Below are positions 1 through 9,025 of a stretch of 64,000 bases of DNA, piece by piece; position 1 is the stretch's first letter, and each line of letters starts with the position of its first letter. Source of the stretch: Streptomyces cathayae. Lineage in GTDB: Bacteria > Actinomycetota > Actinomycetes > Streptomycetales > Streptomycetaceae. The stretch spans positions 3,596,001-3,660,000 of the forward strand of contig NZ_CP121682.1 of the NCBI RefSeq assembly GCF_029760955.1, in the 5' to 3' direction. The notes below the pieces were generated by a model. That model searched no databases, was not told where the DNA came from, and saw nothing but the letters and a program-made list of their open reading frames with translations. The position numbers and the translations under genes are program-made.

Positions 1-108
1 CAGGCCGGTGTTACTCACACTCTCCATTGTGGCCGCCGCCCTCGCCCCCCGCGTGCCGTGGCCCCCACGACCGCCACGACCTCCGTGACGGCCTCGGCTG
101 CCGCGCCG

Positions 109-681
109 TCAGCCCTGCGTGGCCTGCCCCGGAGCGGTGGCCGTCTTGCAGCTGGGCTGGCGGGCCATCGCCTTGCCGACCTCGCCCTCCTCCAGTGTCT
201 TGAGGGCGTTGTTGCCGCTCTTGCTGAGCTTGTCCAGCTCGGTGGCGATGTCCTTCAGGCCGTCGGCGAACTTCGCCTGGTCGTCCGTGTCGAGATCGTC
301 GACCTGCTTCTTCAGGGAGGCGTACGACGCGGAGATGCCGTTGAGTTCCTTGACGGCGTCCGTCTGCTTCTTCTCGCCGTTCTCGACGTCCGGCGCCCCC
401 GCCTTGTTCACGGCCGCGCCGATCGCCTTGTAGGCGTCGGACATGTCCTGGAAGGCCTTCGAGTCGGTCTTCTGGACATCCTCCGGTGTGCTGTTGTCCG
501 AGGTCTCCTTCTGGATCGCGGCGTTGGCGGCCGCGATCTTCTTCGCCTGCGGCTGCACCGCGTCACAGACCTGGTTCGCCCAGGAATCCAGCTTCTCGTT
601 GCCGTCGTCGCCGCCGCATCCCGTCAGCGCCAGCACCAGTACCGCACCGCCGGACAGCGCGGCCGCGAGCTTCTTGTTCAC
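109..681 (-). CDS. Small secreted lipoprotein, function unknown
   Basis: The protein has 190 residues. It starts with a short lysine-containing N-region and a hydrophobic stretch ending in the lipobox LTGC, with the lipidated cysteine at residue 22. The mature part is hydrophilic and largely helical, rich in Lys, Asp and Ala, with repeated LKDIATELDKLSK-like heptads that suggest a small helical bundle. The GTG start was chosen because it lies just before the signal peptide and follows an AAGGAAGG ribosome-binding site; a longer reading frame upstream has no signal-like N-terminus. It should sit on the outer face of the membrane. Nothing in the sequence gives a biochemical role. It lies downstream of hppA on the same strand, separated from it by a strong hairpin. 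Confidence 0.8.
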   Translation of the reverse strand: MNKKLAAALSGGAVLVLALTGCGGDDGNEKLDSWANQVCDAVQPQAKKIAAANAAIQKETSDNSTPEDVQKTDSKAFQDMSDAYKAIGAAVNKAGAPDVENGEKKQTDAVKELNGISASYASLKKQVDDLDTDDQAKFADGLKDIATELDKLSKSGNNALKTLEEGEVGKAMARQPSCKTATAPGQATQG

Positions 682-823
682 CGGATTGGCCCCTTCCTTG
701 GCTCCCGGCCCCGGAACATACACGCCAGATGGGCGACACCCCCCTGCCGGGCGTCCGTCAAGGCGAGTTTTGAAGCCATTTGCACCAAGCGAGAGAAGGC
801 TCACGGCAAGGAGGCGCGCACCG

Positions 824-873
824 CACGGTGCGGGCGGGCGACGCGTCAACTCGCGCCGCCCGCCCGCACCGTG
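824..873 (-). terminator. 17-bp stem terminator after hppA
   Basis: A perfect 17-bp inverted repeat (824-840 with 857-873) encloses a 16-nt loop, 22 bp beyond the hppA stop. There is no U-tract, as is usual in Streptomyces. It should separate hppA from the lipoprotein gene. Confidence 0.75.
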
Positions 874-895
874 AGCATGCCTTCGGTGACTGGAC

Positions 896-3301
896 CTACG
901 AAACCACCGCCGGGTCGACCGACTTGGGGTCAGGTTCGGAGTTGCCTTCGTCACCCATGGCGATACCGCGCCGTTTGGACACGTACACCGAACCGGCGAT
1001 CACGGCCAGCGCCAGGACCGCGATCAGCACCCGTACGGCGACGCTCTTGTCCGCGCCGTAGGAGAACTGGATGACCGCGGGCGCGATGAGCAGCGCCACC
1101 AGGTTCATCACCTTCAGCAGGGGGTTGATGGCCGGCCCCGCGGTGTCCTTGAAGGGGTCGCCGACGGTGTCACCGATGACGGTGGCCTCGTGGGCCTCGC
1201 TGCCCTTGCCGCCGTGGTGGCCGTCCTCGACGAGCTTCTTCGCGTTGTCCCACGCGCCACCGGAGTTGGCGAGGAACACCGCCATCAGTGTGCCCGTGCC
1301 GATCGCGCCCGCGAGGAAGGCGCCGAGCGCTCCGACGCCGAGCGTGAACCCGATGAAGATGGGCGCCATCACGGCCAGCAGACCGGGTGTGGCGAGTTCG
1401 CGCAGGGCGTCCCTGGTACAGATGTCGACGACCTTGCCGTACTCCGGTTTCTCGCTGTAATCCATGATGCCGGGCTTCTCGCGGAACTGCCGCCGCACCT
1501 CGTAGACCACCGAACCCGCCGACCGCGAGACCGCGTTGATCGCCAGCCCCGAGAAGAGGAAGACGACCGCCGCGCCCGCGATGAGCCCGACGAGGTTGTT
1601 GGGCTGCGAGATGTCCATCATCAGGCTCATCGGCGCGCCCTCGCCGCTGAGCCGTTCGCCCACTTCCCTCGCGCCGGTGGTGATGGCGTCACGGTAGGAG
1701 CCGAACAGCGCCGCCGCCGCGAGCACGGCCGTGGCGATGGCGATGCCCTTGGTGATGGCCTTGGTGGTGTTGCCGACGGCGTCCAGGTCGGTGAGCACCT
1801 GGGCGCCCGCGCCCTCGACGTCGCCGGACATCTCGGCGATGCCCTGCGCGTTGTCGGAGACCGGTCCGAAGGTGTCCATCGCGACGATCACACCGACCGT
1901 GGTGAGCAGGCCGGTGCCGGCCAGCGCCACCGCGAACAGCGCCAGCATGATCGACGTACCGCCGAGCAGGAAGGCCCCGTACACGCCGAGGCCGATCAAC
2001 AGGGCGGTGTAGACGGCCGATTCGAGCCCGAGGGAGATACCGGCGAGGACGACGGTGGCCGGGCCGGTGAGCGAGGTCTTGCCGATGTCCCTGACGGGAC
2101 GCCGGGTGGTCTCGGTGAAGTAGCCGGTGAGCTGCTGGATCAGGGCGGCGAGCACGATGCCGATGGCCACCGCGACGAGTGCGAGGATCCGCGGGTCGCC
2201 GTCCATGCCCTGGATCGCCTCGTCGGTGACGCCGTCGAGGCCGGCGTAGGACGACGGCAGATAGATGAACACGGCGATCGCGACCAGGACGAGGGAGATC
2301 ACCGCGGAGATGAAGAACCCGCGGTTGATCGCGCTCATGCCGCTGCGGTCGGAACGTCTCGGAGCCACCGCGAAGATGCCGACCATCGCGGTGAGGACGC
2401 CGATCGCGGGCACCAGCAGCGGGAAGGCCAGTCCGGCGTTACCGAAGGCGGCCGAGCCCAGGATCAGCGCGGCCACCAGCGTCACGGCGTACGACTCGAA
2501 CAGGTCGGCCGCCATGCCCGCGCAGTCACCGACGTTGTCGCCCACGTTGTCGGCGATGGTCGCGGCATTGCGCGGATCGTCCTCCGGAATGCCCTTCTCG
2601 ACCTTGCCGACCAGGTCGGCACCGACGTCGGCGGCCTTGGTGAAGATGCCGCCGCCGACCCGCATGAACATCGCGATCAGCGCGGCCCCGAGCCCGAATC
2701 CCTCGAGCACCTTCGGCGCGTCGGCCGCGTACACGAGCACCACGCAGGTGGCGCCCAGCAGGCCGAGCCCGACGGTGAACATGCCGACCACGCCGCCCGT
2801 GCGAAAAGCGATCTTCATCGCTTTGTGCGAGACGGCGGTGAGATCCCTTTCCGGCTCTCCGGGAGCCGGTGTCGCCTCGCGGGCCGCCGCGGCGACTCGC
2901 ACGTTGGTGCGCACGGCGAGCCACATACCGATATATCCGGTGGCCGCCGAGAACGCTGCTCCGATCAAGAAGAACACCGATCGCCCGGCACGCTGATTCC
3001 AGTCGTCCGCGGGCAGCAGCATGAGCAGGAAGAACACGACGACGGCGAAAACGCCGAGTGTGCGCAGCTGGCGGGCCAGGTAGGCGTTCGCGCCCTCCTG
3101 GACCGCTGCGGCGATCTCCTTCATGCTGTCGGTGCCCTCGCCGGCCGCGAGTACCTGGCGCACCAGGACGCCCGCGACCACCAGTGCCGCCAGTGCCACG
3201 ACCCCGATGACCACCACGAGCACACGGTTGTCGTCGGTCAGCACGGCTGCTGCGAGAGAGATGGGTTGGCCCGACTGATGTGAGACGGAAAGCCCCGCCA
3301 T
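896..3301 (-). CDS. hppA: Membrane-bound proton-pumping pyrophosphatase (K+-independent type)
   Basis: This 801-residue polytopic membrane protein couples hydrolysis of cytoplasmic pyrophosphate to proton export. The substrate-binding segment is intact at residues 225-270, with the DVGADLVGKVEKG loop and the NVGDNVGDCAG motif that bind Mg-PPi. The second acidic cluster SEAHEATVIGDTVGDP is near the C-terminus. At GNTTKAITKG the residues are Lys514 and Thr517; in this family that pair marks K+-independent H+-pumps, whereas K+-dependent enzymes have Ala at the first position. The family is usually 650-800 residues, so the protein is full length. It lies next to the bldG operon, as in S. coelicolor (SCO3547). 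The ATG start follows an AAGGAGGA-type ribosome-binding site. Confidence 0.97.
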   Translation of the reverse strand: MAGLSVSHQSGQPISLAAAVLTDDNRVLVVVIGVVALAALVVAGVLVRQVLAAGEGTDSMKEIAAAVQEGANAYLARQLRTLGVFAVVVFFLLMLLPADDWNQRAGRSVFFLIGAAFSAATGYIGMWLAVRTNVRVAAAAREATPAPGEPERDLTAVSHKAMKIAFRTGGVVGMFTVGLGLLGATCVVLVYAADAPKVLEGFGLGAALIAMFMRVGGGIFTKAADVGADLVGKVEKGIPEDDPRNAATIADNVGDNVGDCAGMAADLFESYAVTLVAALILGSAAFGNAGLAFPLLVPAIGVLTAMVGIFAVAPRRSDRSGMSAINRGFFISAVISLVLVAIAVFIYLPSSYAGLDGVTDEAIQGMDGDPRILALVAVAIGIVLAALIQQLTGYFTETTRRPVRDIGKTSLTGPATVVLAGISLGLESAVYTALLIGLGVYGAFLLGGTSIMLALFAVALAGTGLLTTVGVIVAMDTFGPVSDNAQGIAEMSGDVEGAGAQVLTDLDAVGNTTKAITKGIAIATAVLAAAALFGSYRDAITTGAREVGERLSGEGAPMSLMMDISQPNNLVGLIAGAAVVFLFSGLAINAVSRSAGSVVYEVRRQFREKPGIMDYSEKPEYGKVVDICTRDALRELATPGLLAVMAPIFIGFTLGVGALGAFLAGAIGTGTLMAVFLANSGGAWDNAKKLVEDGHHGGKGSEAHEATVIGDTVGDPFKDTAGPAINPLLKVMNLVALLIAPAVIQFSYGADKSVAVRVLIAVLALAVIAGSVYVSKRRGIAMGDEGNSEPDPKSVDPAVVS

Positions 3302-3654
3302 TCGTCCTCCTTGACGCTTGGGCTGAGCTCAAGATGTGGACGGGATTCTAGGTACCCGGAACCTGATCGAAACAGAGCGCGTTAAATGTAAATCGCCGCA
3401 CATCCTCTTCACGCCATGATCACCTGTAATGCCTCTGGAGCATTCACCGATCGCCCGATGGATCGTGAATGAATTCACGCGGTGAACCGCACGGGAACGG
3501 CGGAACAGAAACCACAGTAAGCGTGGGTGGTGATACCCGCACATGCCGAAGGGCCCCACGGGTGGGGCCCTTCGGAAAAGAAGTCGCTGTTCGGGTGACT
3601 CGGGTCGGGCGGCCGGGCGCTCAGGCGGCCGGCCGGGGCGAGCGGTCGGGCGGG
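3302..3654. other. Intergenic region upstream of hppA
   Basis: No convincing gene. It should carry the hppA promoter and, at its right end, the terminator of the bldG-anti-sigma operon. A 120-codon frame on the minus strand crosses into the anti-sigma gene in another frame and has no family resemblance or coding character. Confidence 0.6.
3546..3575 (-). terminator. 14-bp stem terminator of the bldG operon
   Basis: A perfect 14-bp inverted repeat (3546-3559 with 3562-3575), about 80 bp past the stop of the anti-sigma gene. The very tight loop would open to four or more bases. It marks the end of the bldG transcription unit. Confidence 0.75.
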
Positions 3655-4092
3655 TCAGCCGTGGAAGGTGGCCGGCGGCGTGGTGGACCACCTCATACGG
3701 ATCGTCCCGCCGTGCTCCCCGGAGCTGACCTCGACGTCGTCGACGAGTCCGCTGATGACCGCGAGGCCCATCGCGTCCTCCTCGCTCTCGGCCTCGGCGC
3801 CTCCCGGCCCGTCGCCGGGCGTCCGCCCGCCGGGAGCCGGATGGGGTGCCTCGTCACCGACCTCGATGGAGAACTGCTTCTCCTCCTCGGTCAGCAGCAC
3901 CTTCACGGGGGCCGAGATTCCACCGTTCCGGTGGAGTCCGACGGCCCGGGTGCACGCCTCCCCGACGGCGAGCCGGACCTCGTCGAGGACCGTCTCGTCC
4001 ACTCCGGCCCTACGCGCCACCGCCGCCGCCACCAGCCGGGCGGTCCTGACATGCTCGGGCAGCGCGCTGAAGCGGAGCTCAACGGTGGCCAT
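3655..4092 (-). CDS. RsbW-like anti-sigma factor / HATPase partner of BldG
   Basis: This 145-residue protein belongs to the histidine-kinase-like ATPase group of anti-sigma factors. The N-box region appears as LAVGEACTRAVGLHRNGG, and the glycine-rich GLAVISGLVDDV segment near the C-terminus forms the ATP lid. A Gly/Pro/Glu-rich insert around residues 80-105 replaces part of the usual lid. It lies 111 bp downstream of bldG on the same strand, matching the S. coelicolor bldG-orf3 pair (SCO3549-SCO3548), in which the proteins interact directly. By analogy it should bind one or more sigma factors and phosphorylate or be bound by BldG. The sigma partner is not encoded here. The N-box is divergent, so kinase activity is less certain than binding. 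Confidence 0.88.
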   Translation of the reverse strand: MATVELRFSALPEHVRTARLVAAAVARRAGVDETVLDEVRLAVGEACTRAVGLHRNGGISAPVKVLLTEEEKQFSIEVGDEAPHPAPGGRTPGDGPGGAEAESEEDAMGLAVISGLVDDVEVSSGEHGGTIRMRWSTTPPATFHG

Positions 4093-4203
4093 GCATCCCC
4101 CTCGCAGACTTCGGGCGTGCGGTGGAGAGGCCGGGCTGCCGAAGAGCCCGGTCCTCCTCCTACTTCACTGCTCTGCCCGGACGCGGACGCCCGGACCCGA
4201 TGA

Positions 4204-4545
4204 TCAGTCGGTGGCCGCCACCGCTTCCTCGACCGAGGTGTGAATCGGGAACACCTTGGTGAGGCCGGTGATACGGAAGATCTTGAGAATGCGCTCCTGG
4301 TTGCAGACCAGGCGCAGCGAGCCCTCATGGGCACGCACCCGCTTCAGTCCGCCGACCAGCACGCCGAGTCCGGTTGAATCCAGGAAGTCCACACCCTCCA
4401 TGTCGACGACAAGGTGGAAACTGCCGTCATTCACCAACTCGACCAGCTGCTCGCGCAGCTTGGGCGCGGTATATACGTCGATTTCGCCACCGACCCTGAC
4501 GATCGTGCGATCGCCCATGGTCTCGGTCGACAGGGACAGGTCCAC
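4204..4545 (-). CDS. bldG: Anti-sigma factor antagonist BldG
   Basis: This 113-residue single STAS-domain protein matches BldG, needed in Streptomyces for aerial hyphae and antibiotic production. The phosphorylatable serine is Ser57 in the motif [12 protein letters not shown]. The flanking [16 protein letters not shown] and the C-terminal [12 protein letters not shown] segments are typical. Unphosphorylated BldG binds anti-sigma factors and releases their sigma partners. It is the first gene of a two-gene unit with the adjacent anti-sigma gene. The 79-bp space to the divergent helicase gene must hold both promoters. Confidence 0.97.
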   Translation of the reverse strand: MDLSLSTETMGDRTIVRVGGEIDVYTAPKLREQLVELVNDGSFHLVVDMEGVDFLDSTGLGVLVGGLKRVRAHEGSLRLVCNQERILKIFRITGLTKVFPIHTSVEEAVAATD

Positions 4546-4624
4546 GGATCCTCCAGCACCTAGCTATCGAGCGGTCGCCCTTGGGGCATCTCGGCTCAGC
4601 CCCCGGGACGGTTCGCCAGCCGCG

Positions 4625-7153
4625 ATGGCATTCAATCACTTACCGGCAGGCGTGCACGACGCCTTGGTCCCATTGTCCGTCATGCCGGTGACACACTCGG
4701 TGCCGATGGCCAAGAATCTCCGACCCGATCGGCCCCTGACGGACAGCGCCTCCCGGCCCGCGCCGGGGGCGCTCCTGTCCCGGCTCGCCGCCGGGCCGAG
4801 CCGGGCTTCGCGCATCACACATACGGAGCACTTGCCCCCGCGAGCGGGTCGCCATGCCCTCTGGCCGGACCGGATTCGCCCGGAGGTGCTCGCCGCCGTG
4901 CGGGCGGCGGGCATCGACCGTCCCTGGGCCCACCAGGCACGGGCCGCCGAGCACGCCCTGGACGGCGAGTCGGTCGTGGTCGCCACCGGTACCGCCTCCG
5001 GCAAGTCCCTGGCGTACCTCACGCCCGTCCTGTCGGCGCTCCTGGACGGCTCCGAGGCTCCGAACGGCCGGGGGGCGACCGCCCTCTACCTCGCTCCCAC
5101 CAAGGCCCTCGCGGCCGACCAGTGCCGCGCTGTGAAGGAACTTTCACAACCTCTGGGCCATTCGGTGCGCGCGGCGGTCCACGACGGCGACACTCCGTTC
5201 GAGGAACGCGAGTGGATCCGCCTGCACGCCAACTACGTGCTGACCAACCCGGACATGCTGCACCGGGCCGTGCTCCCGTCCCACCCCCGCTGGTCCTCCT
5301 TCCTGAAGTCGCTGAAGTACGTCGTCGTCGACGAGTGCCACACCTACCGGGGCGTCTTCGGCTCGCACGTCGCCCAGGTGCTGCGCCGGCTGCGCCGCCT
5401 CTGTGCACGTTACGGCTCCTCGCCCGTCTTCCTGCTGGCCTCCGCGACCGCCGCCGAGCCCGCGGTCGCCGCCCGCCGGCTCACCGGACTGCCGGTGGTC
5501 GAGGTCGCCGACGACGCCTCACCGCGCGGTGAACTGGTGTTCGCCCTCTGGGAGCCCCCGCTGACCGAACTGCACGGCGAGAAGGGCGCCCCCGTGCGCC
5601 GCACGGCCACCGCCGAGGCCGCCGACCTGCTGACCGACCTCACCGTGCAGGGCGTCCGCTCGGTCACCTTCGTACGCTCCCGGCGCGGCGCCGAGCTCAT
5701 CTCGGTGATCGCCCAGGAACGCCTCGCCGAAGTGGCATCAGCGGCCGGCGCCGCGGGCGACCGCTCCCTGGCCCGGCGCGTGGCGGCCTACCGGGGCGGC
5801 TACCTCCCCGAGGAGCGCCGTGCCCTCGAACGCGCCCTGCACTCCGGCGAACTCCTCGGACTCGCCGCGACGAACGCCCTGGAACTCGGCGTGGACATCT
5901 CCGGCCTGGACGCCGTCGTGATCGCCGGCTACCCGGGCACCCGGGCGTCCCTGTGGCAGCAGGCCGGCCGCGCGGGACGCTCCGGGCAGGGTGCCCTCGC
6001 CATCCTGGTCGCCCGCGACGACCCCCTGGACACCTTCCTCGTCCACCACCCCGAAGCCCTGTTCGACCGGCCCGTGGAATCCACCGTCCTCGACCCAGAC
6101 AACCCCTACGTGCTCGCCCCGCACCTGTGCGCGGCGGCCGAGGAACTGCCCCTGACGGACGAGGACCTGGCACTGTTCGGACCCGCCGCCGGGGAACTCC
6201 TGCCACAACTGGAGGCCGCGAAGCTGCTCCGCCGCCGGACGAAGGCCTGGCACTGGACCCGCCGGGAGCGGGCCGCCGACCTGACCGACATCCGCGGGGA
6301 GGGCGGCCGGCCGGTCCAGGTCGTCGAGTCCGGTACCGGACGACTGCTCGGCACGGTGGACGCGAGCGCCGCGCACACGGCCGTCCACGAGGGCGCGGTC
6401 CACCTCCACCAGGGCCGCACCTATCTCGTCCGCTCCCTCGACCTGGACGATTCCGTCGCCCTGGTCGAGCAGGCCGCCCCGTCCTACACGACGGTCGCCC
6501 GCGACACCACGTCCATCTCCGTGCTGGAGACGGACACCGAGGTCCCGTGGGGCGACGGCCGCCTGTGCTTCGGTTCCGTCGAGGTCACCAACCAGGTGGT
6601 CTCCTTCCTTCGTCGACGGGTCGTCACCGGCGAGGTGCTGGGCGAGACGAAACTCGACCTGCCTCCTCGTACGCTGCGCACCCGCGCGGTGTGGTGGACG
6701 GTCACCGAGGACCAGTTGGACCGGGCCAGGATCAACCCGGAGATCCTCGGCGGTGCCCTGCACGCCGCCGAGCACGCGTCGATCGGCATGCTGCCCCTCT
6801 TCGCGACCTGCGACCGCTGGGACATCGGCGGCGTCTCCGTCCCCCTGCACCCCGACACCCTGCTGCCCACCGTCTTCGTCTACGACGGGCATCCGGGCGG
6901 GGCGGGTTTCGCGGAGCGTGCCTTCCACACCGCCGGTGACTGGCTCACCGCCACCCGGCAGGCCATCGCGTCCTGCGAGTGCGAGGCCGGGTGCCCCTCC
7001 TGCATCCAGTCCCCCAAGTGCGGCAACGGCAACGACCCTCTGCACAAGCGGGGCGCGGTGCGGCTGCTCACGGTGCTGCTGGAGGGGGCCCCGGCGCAGG
7101 CGGGGGAACCGCCGGCGGGGGAGGCGGACCGGCAGGCCCCGCCCGTGCCCTGA
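4625..7153 (+). CDS. DEAD/DEAH-box helicase with C-terminal DUF1998 zinc domain (YprA/MrfA-like)
   Basis: This 842-residue superfamily 2 helicase has Walker A as ATGTASGKS (about residues 124-132), the DEAH-type box as VVVDECHTYRG, and motif VI as QQAGRAGRSGQG. The C-terminal DUF1998 region carries a four-cysteine cluster, CECEAGCPSC followed by CGNGNDPLH, expected to bind zinc. Bacillus MrfA/YprA of this type acts in DNA-lesion repair. The start at MAFNHLPAGV was chosen because the longer frame runs back through bldG in antisense; no strong ribosome-binding site is visible. It corresponds to SCO3550 and M. tuberculosis Rv3649 by position. The last 86 bp overlap the 3' end of the convergent tad operon. 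Confidence 0.92.
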   Translation: MAFNHLPAGVHDALVPLSVMPVTHSVPMAKNLRPDRPLTDSASRPAPGALLSRLAAGPSRASRITHTEHLPPRAGRHALWPDRIRPEVLAAVRAAGIDRPWAHQARAAEHALDGESVVVATGTASGKSLAYLTPVLSALLDGSEAPNGRGATALYLAPTKALAADQCRAVKELSQPLGHSVRAAVHDGDTPFEEREWIRLHANYVLTNPDMLHRAVLPSHPRWSSFLKSLKYVVVDECHTYRGVFGSHVAQVLRRLRRLCARYGSSPVFLLASATAAEPAVAARRLTGLPVVEVADDASPRGELVFALWEPPLTELHGEKGAPVRRTATAEAADLLTDLTVQGVRSVTFVRSRRGAELISVIAQERLAEVASAAGAAGDRSLARRVAAYRGGYLPEERRALERALHSGELLGLAATNALELGVDISGLDAVVIAGYPGTRASLWQQAGRAGRSGQGALAILVARDDPLDTFLVHHPEALFDRPVESTVLDPDNPYVLAPHLCAAAEELPLTDEDLALFGPAAGELLPQLEAAKLLRRRTKAWHWTRRERAADLTDIRGEGGRPVQVVESGTGRLLGTVDASAAHTAVHEGAVHLHQGRTYLVRSLDLDDSVALVEQAAPSYTTVARDTTSISVLETDTEVPWGDGRLCFGSVEVTNQVVSFLRRRVVTGEVLGETKLDLPPRTLRTRAVWWTVTEDQLDRARINPEILGGALHAAEHASIGMLPLFATCDRWDIGGVSVPLHPDTLLPTVFVYDGHPGGAGFAERAFHTAGDWLTATRQAIASCECEAGCPSCIQSPKCGNGNDPLHKRGAVRLLTVLLEGAPAQAGEPPAGEADRQAPPVP

Positions 7154-7562
7154 TCTCCGCCGCGAACGGCTCTCGTCCGGAGGCCACCGACACGTCCGAG
7201 ACCTCGCCGTCGACGGCGCACCGCACGAGGCGGGTGTTCTGCGCCCGTGCCACCCGGTCGGCCCGTGCGCAGGCCGCCGCCTCGCCGTCCCTCCACCGGT
7301 CCGCCGCCGCCAGCGCGGCGAGGTCCGCGCCCCCGGCCGCCCGATGCCGGACCACGGCGGCCTGGCCGAGAACGAGGACGACGCCGAAGACGACACACAG
7401 CACGGCGATCACCCCGACGCTCCAGACGGTCGCGGACCCTCGGTCGCGTCCGCGTCCGCGGACCCCGCCGAGGACCCCGGCGGGGAGCCGGCCGTCCGGC
7501 CATCGGCGCCGGCGCCGGGGGCTGTGGCTGTGGCTGTGGTTACAGAGCCCCCCTCTCCTCAT
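7068..7562 (-). CDS. TadE-like pseudopilin-neighbourhood protein (Rv3654c type)
   Basis: The protein has 164 residues. A basic, His-rich N-terminus precedes DRGSATVWSVGVIAVLCVV, one transmembrane helix, and the RHRAAGGADLAALAAAD motif typical of this helicase/secretion-neighbourhood family. Unlike the two upstream pilin-like proteins it lacks the Glu five residues after the Gly, so processing by a prepilin peptidase is doubtful. The C-terminus is Pro-rich. The ATG overlaps the stop of the upstream tadE gene (ATGA), so the two should be translationally coupled. It is the last gene of the tad operon, and its 3' end lies inside the convergent helicase gene. Confidence 0.8.
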   Translation of the reverse strand: MRRGGLCNHSHSHSPRRRRRWPDGRLPAGVLGGVRGRGRDRGSATVWSVGVIAVLCVVFGVVLVLGQAAVVRHRAAGGADLAALAAADRWRDGEAAACARADRVARAQNTRLVRCAVDGEVSDVSVASGREPFAAEIRARAGPAGPPPPPAVPPPAPGPPPAAP

Positions 7563-7960
7563 GTGCCCGCCCCCACCGTCTCCTCCACGGCGGCCACCGC
7601 CTCCTCCCGTACGTCGAAGGGCAGCCCGCTCAGCACCGGGAGCCTGGCCACGACGACCACACGGGCCCACGCCCCCTCCCGGCTCACGGTGACCTCCGCC
7701 CCGGACGGCGCCGCCCGGCGGGCCACCTCGACGACCGCGCCGGGGGGATCCTGCCGGGCCGCCGCGCGGGCACCCGTGCGGGCCGCGTCCACGCACTGGA
7801 TCTGCGCCGCCACCACCAGCAGCCCCCACACCAGCGCCATCGTGAACGTCACCAGCACAGGCAGCACCATCGCCGCCTCCGCCGTCACGAACCCCCGGTC
7901 CGCACGCCACGCACGCCGCGCACAGGGCTCGTCGTACGTCCGGCGCTCACATCCGGCCAT
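7559..7960 (-). CDS. TadE-family pilus protein
   Basis: This 133-residue protein has the TadE signature: a processing-site-like DRGFVTAEAAMVLPV (Gly, then Glu at +5), one hydrophobic helix, then VDAARTGARAAARQ. TadE-type minor pseudopilins are inserted in the membrane and assist assembly or anchoring of Flp pili. The start overlaps the end of the upstream DUF4244 gene by 14 bp, and the stop overlaps the next start, so it sits in the middle of a coupled string. No TadV-like prepilin peptidase gene is present in this window. Confidence 0.88.
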   Translation of the reverse strand: MAGCERRTYDEPCARRAWRADRGFVTAEAAMVLPVLVTFTMALVWGLLVVAAQIQCVDAARTGARAAARQDPPGAVVEVARRAAPSGAEVTVSREGAWARVVVVARLPVLSGLPFDVREEAVAAVEETVGAGT

Positions 7961-8156
7961 CGAGCGCCTGCTCCACGATCCTCGTCAGCGCCGCGTCGAC
8001 CGGTCCGCTCGTCACCACCTTGTAGAGCACCACGGCGAACGCCACCGCCGCCACGATGCCCATCGCGTACTCGGAAGTGACCATTCCGGCGTCCCTCCGC
8101 GTCGCCCGCATCCCGCACACCAGGGCACGCAGCCGTGCCCGTACCAGCTGATACAT
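7947..8156 (-). CDS. Flp-pilin-like small membrane protein (DUF4244)
   Basis: This 69-residue protein consists of a basic leader, the motif AGMVTSEYAMGIVAAVAFA, and a short C-terminal helix. The Gly followed by Glu-Tyr at +5/+6 copies the cleavage site of Flp prepilins, and the hydrophobic stretch after it would be the polymerisation helix. It is the probable major subunit of the pilus or secretion fibre built by this operon. The ATG at the MYQLVRA N-terminus was preferred over an upstream in-frame start because of a GGGGAGTTG ribosome-binding site and because it gives a typical short leader. M. tuberculosis Rv3656c is the positional counterpart. Confidence 0.88.
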   Translation of the reverse strand: MYQLVRARLRALVCGMRATRRDAGMVTSEYAMGIVAAVAFAVVLYKVVTSGPVDAALTRIVEQALDGRM

Positions 8157-8227
8157 CTCAACTCCCCATACAGATACAGATCCCCTACAGAAAAGCTCTG
8201 TCGAAACCACCCGACTGTTCGTCCCGC

Positions 8228-9025
8228 TCACCGCCCCGGCGGCTCACCCCCTCCCAGCACCCCGCCGGCGAGCCCGATCACCACGGGCAGCACGCCGACC
8301 GCGATGAAGGCGGGCAGAAAGCACAGCCCCACGGGTGCGGTGACCATGACGGCCGCCCGCCGCGCCCGTGCCGTCGCCGCCCGTCCCCACTGCGCACGGG
8401 ACTCCGCGGCGAGCCGCGCGACGGGCGCGGCCATGGGGAGCCCGGACACATCGGCCCGTTCCAGCAGCCGGGCCAGGGCAGCGGCTCCCGGCACGGAGGC
8501 CAGCCGCCGCCAGGCCGCACCCGGTTCACCGCCGAGCCGTACCTCTGCCGCGCCCTGTGCCAGCGCGGCCCCGACCGGCCCGCCCAGGGCCTCACCGACG
8601 GCCTGCGCGGCCGGTACCGGACCGGCGCCCGCCGCGATGCAGGCGGCCAGCAGATCGGCGGCGAGGGGCAGTTGCCGTGCCGCGCCGGCTGCCTCGCGCT
8701 CCCGCACGTGCGCTCCGGCAGCCGTCTGCCGCAGTCGCCACCGCCACAGTCCGGCGGCGCAGGCCAACCCCACCAGCACCCCGGTGAGGCCGCCCACCAG
8801 CGCCCACCCCGCGCACGCCACGCCCACCGGGGGCAACCAATGCCGCGCGGTTCCCGGCACGGCGAGGCGCGGCCGGGAGGCCGGCGGTTCCACGGCCGAC
8901 AGGCCGGCCAGCCGTCGTCGCACCCGGTGCTCGCGCCGCGTCCGGCACAGCCACCGGGCCGTCCAGCCGATCACCGGCACCATCCCCACGAACACCCCCA
9001 GCCCGTGGACGACCTCGCCGCTCAT
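8228..9025 (-). CDS. tadC: TadC-like inner-membrane platform protein (T2SS-F family)
   Basis: This 265-residue protein has hydrophobic helices at both ends and the T2SS-F core in between. The core is visible as AAGAGPVPAAQAVGEALGG and LLERADVSGLPMAAPVARLA. TadC pairs with TadB to form the membrane platform on which the TadA ATPase acts. The ATG overlaps the tadB stop (ATGA). It is followed after 71 bp by the Flp-like pilin gene, which may need stronger translation than the platform genes. Confidence 0.9.
   Translation of the reverse strand: MSGEVVHGLGVFVGMVPVIGWTARWLCRTRREHRVRRRLAGLSAVEPPASRPRLAVPGTARHWLPPVGVACAGWALVGGLTGVLVGLACAAGLWRWRLRQTAAGAHVREREAAGAARQLPLAADLLAACIAAGAGPVPAAQAVGEALGGPVGAALAQGAAEVRLGGEPGAAWRRLASVPGAAALARLLERADVSGLPMAAPVARLAAESRAQWGRAATARARRAAVMVTAPVGLCFLPAFIAVGVLPVVIGLAGGVLGGGEPPGR

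Noticed and set aside
1190..3283. Long open frame (697 codons) on the plus strand across hppA
   Set aside because: It is antisense to a fully conserved pyrophosphatase, and its His/Asp/Arg/Glu-rich product is typical of the mirror frame of a GC-rich gene.
4625..7153. DUF1998 helicase as part of a DISARM-like defence system
   Set aside because: It sits in the conserved core order next to bldG, with no methyltransferase or PLD-like partners; it matches the chromosomal YprA/MrfA type.
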